Below, one piece after another: positions 55,468 to 64,000 of a DNA stretch of 64,000 nt. Origin of the DNA: Brasenia schreberi. Taxonomy: Eukaryota; Streptophyta; Magnoliopsida; Nymphaeales; Cabombaceae. A model generated the notes under the pieces. The model worked only from the letters and a program-made list of their open reading frames with translations, was not told where the DNA came from and ran no database searches. The stretch is from positions 8,257,001 through 8,321,000 of the forward strand of contig JAYKKT010000059.1 of NCBI GenBank assembly GCA_036023115.1. The letters run 5' to 3'. Position numbers and translations under genes: made by a program. Position 1 is the first letter of the stretch, and each line of letters opens with the position of its first letter.

Positions 55468-56527
55468 TCGTTCATTCACAGAAGGAAGCACTCCCAACAT
55501 GCTGTCCTTTACTGCTCTTCCTCTACCATTATAACTAAGAAATATTTCTGATAAAGACCAACATACTCCGCTATATTCCGGAAGACCCGCCACATTCCAT
55601 GAAATTTCTGATACAGGAACAAAAAAAAATCGTCAGGCAAGGGTTTTCGCAAGCAAAAAAAAAAAAAAAAATCAGACATGCTACACAAGTGGGTTCTATC
55701 GACGAGGTGCACCGAACTCGAGCCTGCCATTAGAAAGATAAACTTAGTGCACAACGAGCAATATCCCACCTCGCTAGGGGTTTGAAACACAAAATTAATG
55801 AAATAACTAGTTATTAATCTCATTTTAAATTTGGTAATATGTAAACTTTAAGAAAAAATTGAACCAATTCCATACATGATTCATTATGTCAATCTACTAA
55901 ACAACTTATTAGAAGCACAAGATAACCCATGATAAATTGCTCCAACTCTCCTGCTCGTCGAGGATGTCCTAAGCATAGATGAACATGTAACAAGGTGTAT
56001 GTGTGACCTATCATGAAAAATGATGTGGTTTGATGCGTTTTTACTAGATCTTGTATTTTAAAACTTTAATCATCAATACGTTATTTTTATCCAAATTTAA
56101 ACATAAACAAACTTTCGAAGATACATTGTATGTACTGCTATTTGATAATTTTTATATTGAATAAACAGCATGTATACATGAAAAAAATGCATTCATGTTT
56201 CTGTGGTTTTAGCATGTAAGCATTTTATATCTAAAAATCTAGGCCCAAACCAATTTCTTTTTCCATTTAAAAGTTAAATCTAGGTCCAAATCAAGCTGCC
56301 CATACGGTCCTAGGACATATAGGCATTTTAGTCTTCCCAACCATAGATGGCTCATTCTAGTCTTCATGAACCTATTGTAATTGGGTCTAACTTTTGGATC
56401 CAAATACATCACATTCTAGCTCAGTTTTAGTTTTGTTCCTGGTATGAATTTGGTGGAGTTGGATCTGTTATAACTTTCCAGGATAATCCATGGCATGGAT
56501 TATCATTATTATTACTATTACTACTAC
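55468..56527. other. Promoter side of the beta-propeller gene and AT-rich flank
   Basis: Presumed promoter and 5' leader of the minus-strand gene, with an (A)18 run near 55653. No other gene is supported. Confidence 0.45.
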
Positions 56528-56666
56528 GGGAAACAAGGTTATACTCAATGAATACCAGATTAAATAGTTATAAAATGGTGTAAAGTGGTAGAATCCATTG
56601 CATCACATTTTTATGTTATCAATACCGATCGAGTACGAAACTCATTGAGTATAATCTAGTTTCTCC
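56528..56666. mobile_element. MITE-like inverted repeat (139 bp)
   Basis: The left arm GGGAAACAAGGTTATACTCA and the reverse complement of the right arm GGAGAAACTAGATTATACTC continue alike into AATGA, about 24 bp with few mismatches. It is too short to code. Flanks are both TACTA-rich, so the target duplication and superfamily cannot be fixed. Confidence 0.65.
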
Positions 56667-56721
56667 TACTATTAGTACTAGTTTATCTACTATGTATATA
56701 ATAACTCAATATACTTATGTA

Positions 56722-56858
56722 ACAAAAGTGTTGAAAAGAAACAATAAAGAATGATCTAGCTTATTGTGAGTTAACTGTTAACATGATAGCGCTATGTGGA
56801 AACAAAAAATCCATGTAGCCGACCCCGTCTAGTATGGGAAAAGGCTTAGTTGTTGTAT
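56722..56858 (+). mobile_element. 5'-truncated RTE LINE, 3' tail only
   Basis: Matches the last ~140 bp of the LINE at 45415-45560, including GAATGATCTAGCTTATTGTG-like sequence, GCCGACCCCGTCTAGTATGG and a short TTGTTG end. 5' truncation is usual for LINE copies. Confidence 0.9.
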
Positions 56859-59800
56859 ACTTTATTTTAGTCGAAAGACCATTCTCCATCAGTTTCGACC
56901 TGATGCTTCATCTCCCACTTAATGATGAGAGAGAAGATCCATTGCATGACATAGTAGTCGGGATGTGTCTGTCCTGTACATGGCTGGTTTTCATCTTAAA
57001 CAGGACAGATTCTGGTTTGAGTCCTAAACTGTGAAAAAACCAACATTAAAAAATTGTAATAGAAAAAAATAAAATATATAGAATCGTTGGTTTTGAACTA
57101 TCGGTCCCGATTTGATATGAGGTGAAACTAGAAGTGAACCAGGTGGTCTCCGGTTTTAGGTCTGGCTTAACTGGTTTTGATTGCAACCAGTTTCTAGCCG
57201 GATTCGGTTCTAATTCCGAACCACTGGGCTGGTTTCAAACTAGCCTTTGCTGCTGCTACTGTTCCTAGGCAGGAGGGTTGGCCGGCGGGTACGGTTGAGA
57301 TTGCCGGCTTCTATTGGAAAAAGTAACTGGGTTTAAAATGTTAACATGGAATATGAAGTTAGGGAATTCACTTGGAGACAACTCTCCTCTCCCTTATGAG
57401 AAAACGAGGTGCCTGACATGGAATAAGAGCTAAAACACCGGTGTCTTTTAAATATTGATGTAGGTGGAATAAGTGGTGTTGAAGCGTCCACGAACCCTCC
57501 TTCTCCTCTATTCGTCTCGTCTTTCTCCGGTCAACTCTGTGGGGTCGTGTATCACATCGGCCTAGAACCAGAACCAGAACCAGAACCAAATTGGGTAATT
57601 AAGAAAAAACTGAAAACCAAAGAAGGAGAAGAACATGAGTGAAAATGATTTTAAATTGTAAGGAGGGAAAGATCCGAGAATTATTTTGGAGTGAGATTTA
57701 CTTGTATTTCAGGTGAGACATACTTGTATTTCACATCTTAAAACACTTATTTCTCTATACAATAATGGATATAGGACTTTTTGTATGGGTTACGGGAGGA
57801 TGCCTACAACCCACCATGGTCAAATTTAGATCCAAAACGGGTTTATACCGTTTTTTTAAGCAAGTAATGCTCCTCCACACAATTTGGCAGCAATTTTCTC
57901 GCCAAATTTGTCCATCTTTTATAGCCATACCTAAATTTTATGTGTCGTTTGTCTAATTAACCTCAAAAAATCTGTACCATTTAGTAAAAAAAAAGTCCAA
58001 CGGCTGAGTTAGAGTTTAAACATAAAATATTCAATTTAACATTAGAAAAGTTTGGTCAATTCACCAAATGAATGAAACTCAAGCTGATGGTCTGATATGA
58101 ACTTACTTTTCGAGGCGCTCGATACCAAATTCATTACTATTAGGTACTTGATTAATAATTTAAAAGCGAGTTTATGAGTTAATACTACGAAGAACAAGAT
58201 GGCATGACTGTATGAAGTTGGTGAACTCCACTCGGAGCGTCATCTCACCGGCCAACTTGCATCATAGTCGTACCCGATTTTGTGAAGGGAGGTTTATTTC
58301 GGAAGTGTTTATTGTTATTCATTTTTCCATTGAGGGCACAACTATCATGCAAACTTCTCACTGGCCACCGCCATGTCTTCAATTAATAGTGCAGCTGTGT
58401 TGTTCGCCCGTCTACGTCACTAGACAAGCTTACCAAACATGACAAGACCCCTTTGCATGCACTTACCAATCCTTGCATGTGTTTATGAGAGAGAGATTGG
58501 TAGCTTCTGTGGCGTAGAAGGGTTTTCATGTGGTGTGCCTGTGACGGATAAACCAAGTTGATATATATATATTGAGAAACTGATATATGCTAACATATTT
58601 AGTTATTAACAAACTCAAACAAATCTTAGTGGAAAATTTAAAATTTGAAAAATAAAAGTGTTCATGTGAATAAAGTGTACTCACAATATATATATACATA
58701 TATTTACTGTATATATTCAAATATCAATCCTTTATCATTAAAAATGAAAGGATCCTACAACACTTTTGCTGTAAGTACACTTTTGCTTTTTGTAAGCTGG
58801 TATATCAATCATTAAAAGTGTACTTACAATGAATGGATCCTACATTTATAAACTGGTATATCAATCATTTATCATTAAAAACAATGGTTAGGTAGGGTTA
58901 ACAATACATCATATATATTATCATTTAAAAGATAAAAACAATTTTATTATATAGAAAGAAGTCAAGGAAATCTGCATGTACTGAAGGTTGCAGCTTTTCT
59001 TATATATGAGCTCGATTCCCTTCTACTTTAGAGTTTAACTCTATCATCTCCTCCAACACTTCTGTGGCTTTCTTCTCTCTTTTTGAGCAGTTGATGTTAG
59101 TTTTTAGCACTTTCTTCTTAAGATATCTCTAGCAGCCCGCCATATATTCAGATCACATTGTTTTTGGTGTCACACACCACTAAGTGACAACATTTTTGTC
59201 TCTTTGTCCTGCTTTATATGCCCTCATCAAATGATCCTCCCTCCCTAGTTGTCAGTGCTTGAATAAGATCATCCATCCCACTTAATGGATCAACTTAGAA
59301 TCACCCAAGGAAGGGTCTTTAGAACAATAAAGTGTAATTCTCTCTTCCAAATTTCACTTCTGCGATATAGGTGCTTTTCCTTAGGATAGTTTGTCAATCT
59401 AAAAAGTTGTTAACTTAATACATATTTTTTGGTTACAAGAGGAGGTCGAAGCCTAACACACACACTCCAACCCATGCACCTTGTGGGAGTGGAACTCCCT
59501 ACCACCAGAAAAAGGATTTCATTTCATCCTCAGGCAATTAGTTTTTGCTTAAACAGATTATCTTGGCTGGCATAAGCATGAGAAGGAAATGAAAAATCAC
59601 ATGCATTGTGTGCACTCTCTTTTATGATTTTCTTTTTAAAGAATGAGTACATAATCAACTCTGATATTCACTCTCTCTCTATATATTTGACTGGATCCTA
59701 CTCATCTCCAACCCTACCCACCCATTGTCAATATTCTTCATACTTTTTGAAAACTTCTTAAAAACTTATAAATTATATTTATGACTCATAAGTAACGAAT

Positions 59801-60062
59801 GGACATGTAAATAAACCTGATCCGGTTACTCTTTCTCTCTCTCTCTATAGATAGAAATTAATCCATGCATAAATCTATTCATGCTTAACATTTTTCAAGA
59901 TTTCAATGGTTTGATCAACAATTGAAATTCAAATTTAAAAAACAAAAAATACCTTGACACTTTTTACAAGTACATTAAATGAACCCGATACTATTTGCTT
60001 TAAATATCTCTAACCATTGTTGAACATTTGAGATCTTTAACAAGATTAGAGCATGAACTATG
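56859..60062. other. Intergenic, no gene seen
   Basis: AT-rich with scattered short repeats. Bases 57080-57245 are a dense GGTTC/GAACC-word stretch. 58740-58870 contains the words AAGTGTACTTACAA and ATCAATCATT twice. Around 59455-59530 lies a reverse-strand SINE-like piece. No exon or transposon protein was recognised. Confidence 0.45.
57563..57588. repeat. (AGAACC)4 microsatellite
   Basis: Four tandem AGAACC units. The same word is frequent in the dispersed GAACC-rich stretches of the window, for example 57080-57245 just upstream. Confidence 0.9.

Positions 60063-60157
<95 letters not shown>
60063..60157. repeat. Compound (CT)n(TA)n microsatellite
   Basis: 24 bp of CT repeats followed by about 71 bp of TA repeats, the same composition and order as at 13009-13105. 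Confidence 0.97.
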
Positions 60158-60159
<2 letters not shown>

Positions 60160-60387
60160 AGACACCATGTAGATCTGTGACATGTGAGCATATAATTATT
60201 AGAAATGTATGAAAATTGTTCAGGCACCACGAAAAACATCCGCTTCCAATTAGCGGTCTTAAACTTTGAGTTGCTACTCTCTGCCAAGTACTTATGGTAG
60301 ACTACACCGGAAACTTCTGCCATTGTAAGGTTAACCGCTTCATACGTTTTTGGGCGATTCAGGAGAAATGATCACTTCTACACTCTC

Positions 60388-60414
60388 ACAGAAAACGAAC
60401 CGCCTAAGGAACCA

Positions 60415-60508
<94 letters not shown>

Positions 60509-60559
60509 CGGAATTGGTCTGCTAGTTCAAAACAGAAAACGAACCGCCTAAGGAACCAG
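60388..60559. repeat. 28-bp direct repeat flanking a long (TA)n tract
   Basis: 60388-60415 and 60532-60559 are identical (they include GAAAACGAACCGCCTAAGGA). Between them lie a TA run of about 89 bp (60417-60505) and 26 bp of unique sequence. Confidence 0.95.
60417..60505. repeat. (TA)n microsatellite
   Basis: Uninterrupted TA run of about 89 bp. Confidence 0.97.
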
Positions 60560-60658
60560 GAATCTCTCAGTTCGGTTACGGTTAATGGTCTCCAAAAATC
60601 GGACTATAACGGGAACCGAAAACAGTGGTTCCAAACAGCTATTATGCTTTAAATATGT

Positions 60659-60880
60659 TTTTCAACATCCCTTACCACCACCAACACATTAGTTCAGCAG
60701 AGTTCGACTCTCAGAAAACGCATCGCCCTTGTATTAAAAAAAACTTTGTATTTCAAAAAGAGTTTTAAGTATATTTTCCAACATCCCTTATCACCAAATG
60801 CACACTAGTTTAACGGTAGGCCCCACTTTGCAGCTGATGGGGTAAAGGACGAGTTGATCCTTGTGTTTCAAAAAAATTGA
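60659..60880 (+). repeat. Two adjacent SINE-like pieces
   Basis: Both begin with CAACATCCCTTA.CACCA (60665 and 60779), then a box A/B-like part (GCAGAGTTCGACTCTCAG in the first; TAGTTTAACGGTAGG in the second), and end CTTGTRTT plus an A-run. They look like two partial tRNA-derived SINE copies sharing 5' flanking sequence. Confidence 0.5.
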
Positions 60881-61152
60881 AACCGGTGCTGGTGGTTTCA
60901 GTTCTAAGTTTCTTTAAGACGGCTTACGCAGGGAAGATGATTTTTATAGTATTTTTAATACCATATTCTGTATTCTTTATAAAATATTTATAGACGGCTT
61001 CATATTCGTGGTTTTTATGTCTGAGCTTTTCGTTACAAGTCATTCCATGTTTTTAATCTTTGTAACATTACTGTTTCTGATTTAATTTCTATAGTGTTAT
61101 TGTTTCTCTTTTATGTAACATTTTGAAGAATTAGTGATCATTTTTCGTTACA
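60881..61152 (-). repeat. Probable 3' LTR part of the terminal copia remnant
   Basis: It ends ...CGTTACA immediately before TCTCCCACTT, which on the minus strand is an AAGTGGGAGA polypurine tract. This is the same arrangement as the copia remnant at 49.18 kb. The outer LTR boundary cannot be seen because the partner LTR lies outside the window. Confidence 0.5.
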
Positions 61153-64000
61153 TCTCCCACTTGGTCATTCGAGCCAAGTAATCTCACATAGTGGTTTTGC
61201 CTCTCACTTTTGTAGTTTTTTAAGTTATGTTATGTATGATTGTTATTGCAATCATTACCCGTTATGTGATTTCTTGCCTATACAACAATCAAACATATCT
61301 CAAACCCATGTTTGCAACATGCTTTCAGAAAAGATCTTCTATTATGCCTTTAGTCATATTGAGATGAATATTTTCTTTCTTATAACCATATCATAAACAT
61401 AGTGGTATTTAATCATTATATGCTTGCTTTTAGAGTTATCAGCTCCACTCTTAATCAAAGTAATTGTTGCATTGTTGTCACAATAAATGATAATCGGCTC
61501 ATTGGCTATATCCAGCTTCAAATCACATATGAAATGACTTATTCAAACGATACTAGTTGTAGCCATAGAACAAGCCACATAGTATAAAATGCTACACAGT
61601 CTTGTTTCTTGTAGGTTCAAGAAATAGCTTTACCTCCAAATAAGAATATTTGACCCAAGGTTGATTTGCTATCATCTTTGCTCCCAGCAAAGTCAGCATA
61701 TGAATATCCTGCCACTTTCAGTTCATCTGCTTGAAAACATAATTTAAAGTCTTTTGTTTCTTTAAGATATCTTAGAATCATTTCCAAAGCTATCCAATGC
61801 TACCATACAGGATTACTTTGATATCTACTCACAAGACCAACAATGAAGCTGATATCAAGTCTTGTACATAACATACTACACATCAAACTTCACACAACTT
61901 GTGCATAAGGAACATTATGTTTATTGTCTCATTCATTAGGACAATCAACCTTACTTAATTTAACCCATTTTGCAATAAGTTCAGCTGCAAACTTGCAGTT
62001 ATCCATTTTAAATTTATTTATAATATAATCAATGTATCTCTCATAAATTAGACATAAGACTTTAGATTCTCTGTCTTAAAAAATCTTTATACTCAGGATA
62101 TAGGATGTTTCTCCCATATCCTTCATTTCAAACCTTGAGTTTAACCATGACTTAGTTTTGACAATCATATCACTGTCACAATATGTCATCTACACATAAT
62201 GATTGATAAGATGACAAAGTGGCTCTCGCTATTCCAGACATATACAAAGTGACTAAGTTCATTAGTCACAAACCCAAGTTTAATAATGACATTGAAAAGT
62301 TAAATACCATTGACGAGGTAACTATTTAAGGTCATGCAGGGAATTTTTCAACATATATACTTTATTTTCTTGGCCTTCAACTTTCTATCATTCGGGTTGT
62401 TGTATATATGATTTCATCTAAATCTCCATTTAGAAAAGCAAATTTTACATCTAATTGATGTAAATCTAAATCACAGATATCGCCAGGATTATTCTTATGG
62501 ATGCAAATTTTGTAACACAAAATATGTCTCAATATAATTTATCCCCTCCTTTTGTGAAAAACCCTTTGTAACTAGCCTTGCTTTGAATTTGTCAATTGTT
62601 CTATCGATCTTATATTTCCTTTTGAGAACTCATTTACAACCTATAACTTTCATTCATTTAGGCAAATCAACCAACTCCCAAACATAATTTTTATAAATAG
62701 ATTCAATTTTCTCATCCATGCCTTTTTCTCAATCTGATGATTCAGATGAATCAATAGCTTGTCGATATGTTAAGTTATTGGTCAGTTTATCTAAACTCAC
62801 TAAGCTACACACTTCCTATGCAAGGTAAGTATGATAATCCTTTAAGTAGGACAATGTGATACTAGGTCTTTAATGTGTACTTAAAGTTTCGGTTTGCTAA
62901 GAAAGATCATATATGGGTTCAAAAGATGATTGATTTAAATCTACTAGATTGTAAACATTCTTATCTTCATTTTCAAGGATATCATTTTTAGTATCCTCTA
63001 ACAATTCAACATTCATGCTCTCTATGAGTTTATGGTCCTTGTGATAAAATCGATATCCCTTAGATCCTTTAAGATATCCAATAAATATACATCTTAAGGA
63101 CCTATTGTTAAGGATCATGAGTGATAGATCCCCACATCCTGAGATGATTTAACTTTGATTTTCTTTTCAACCATCTCATATGATATAGATAATACAACTT
63201 TTCACAGTACTCTGTTTAGAATATACACAATTATATTTATTGTTTTTCTCTAAAATACCCTTGATAAATATGCATCTATTAACATAGACCTTATCAAAAT
63301 TTGTAAGGTCTTATTATATCTTTCTACTACACCATTCTATTAAGGTGTCTTGAGCATTATGTTTTGCTTTATAATACCAAAGTCTTTGCATTATTCTAAA
63401 ATTTTTGCTGAGATATACTCACCACCTCTATATGACTTCAAGACTTTAATTGTATGCTTTAATTGGTTCTCAACTTGTTGGTTATATTCTTTAAATGCTT
63501 CAAATATTTCAAATTTATGTGCTAAGAGATATATATGTATATCTCCAGTAATCATCGATATAGGTTATGAAATATACCTTCTCATGATAAGATCTTACCC
63601 TAAAAGATCTACATAAATCAATGTGAATGATTTCTAATAGGCTTGTTGTCCTTGTTATTTTCTTGAGAAATATTTTTCTTGTCATTTTCTCGTATATACA
63701 TACTTCACATTTACCAAAAGTATTTTCCTGAAATCCTCGCAACAAGTCAAAGCCCGGTAACTTCCTTAACTTTTTCAAACTTATACCTAAGCGTTTATGT
63801 CACACATTTACATCAACATTTAAGGCACAATCTATATAAGTCGAAGATCCTTCTCTTTCTTTTATTTTTAACTTCAATAAACCTTGTATATCATCGAACA
63901 TTCTTGATATGGATATCCTTTCATACTTCCCTATGATTACCTTACTAGGGACAAACCTGACTTTAAAACCCTTTTTAACCAAGGTAGGAACCGAGAGCAA
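61153..64000 (-). mobile_element. Ty1/copia remnant, runs off the right edge
   Basis: Minus-strand pieces in the order expected from right to left: a protease-to-integrase link (MLSVPTLVKKGFKVRF), GAG-pre-integrase and integrase (CEVCIYEKMTRK, IIHIDLCRSFRVRSY, YFITYIDDYWRYT), the post-integrase RCIFIGYLKGSKGYRFY, then degenerate RT and RNase H down to 61.3 kb. Stops and frameshifts are frequent. Nucleotide similarity to 49.2-50.5 kb (for example around the CATATATGACT and ATCTAC.CATAA words) shows the two belong to one copia lineage; this copy keeps the middle that the other has lost. Confidence 0.85.

Noticed and set aside
55468..55593. Longer N-terminus of the beta-propeller protein
   Set aside because: The open frame begins with GTG, and starting at 55467 puts the hydrophobic signal peptide at the N-terminus. 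The ATG at 55500 is possible but less typical.

Overview
This is a stretch of a flowering-plant nuclear genome. It is AT-rich, has long TE-filled introns with GT/AG splice sites, carries plant-specific families (a chloroplast PsbP-domain protein, plant YIP4, plant class-3 ALDH), many Ty1/copia, RTE-type LINE, SINE and hAT elements, long (TA)n/(GA)n microsatellites, and a decayed piece of plastid ycf2. The species cannot be fixed from the sequence.

Layout. 0.3-0.7 kb: degenerate plastid ycf2 insert. 2.6-10.4 kb (+): YIP4-like Golgi/TGN membrane protein gene (3 exons) whose first intron holds an antisense copia element that is almost open. 11-20 kb: intergenic, with SINEs, a LINE fragment, hAT MITEs, microsatellites, a ~95-bp tandem repeat and a 93-bp exact duplication just upstream of the next gene. 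20.0-32.5 kb (+): class-3 aldehyde dehydrogenase gene (10 exons, 496 codons), with a second antisense copia element in intron 1 and a 1.07-kb hAT element in intron 3. 34.3-37.1 kb: hAT transposase pseudogene. 39.3-47.8 kb (-): chloroplast lumenal PsbP-domain protein (PPD2-like, 4 exons), whose 6.65-kb intron holds a LINE split by another copy of the same hAT family, inside a local tandem duplication. 49-50.7 kb: internally deleted copia. 52.2-53.1 kb: hAT-like element inside a SINE. 53.3-55.5 kb (-): intronless secreted WD40-like (PD40/TolB-type) beta-propeller gene. 56-61 kb: intergenic with a MITE, a LINE tail and microsatellites. 61.2-64 kb (-): copia remnant running off the window.

The four host genes are unrelated housekeeping or chloroplast genes and form no pathway. 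The new material here is genome architecture: nested and datable insertions, a hAT family with unusual CGATACG-type ends, and duplications next to promoters. No clearly new biochemical system was found. The least explained items are a TATA box plus short basic open exon at 12.66-12.84 kb and the CGTATCG-ended hAT family. Exon coordinates were derived by hand from splice signals and remembered family sequences; no database search was run.
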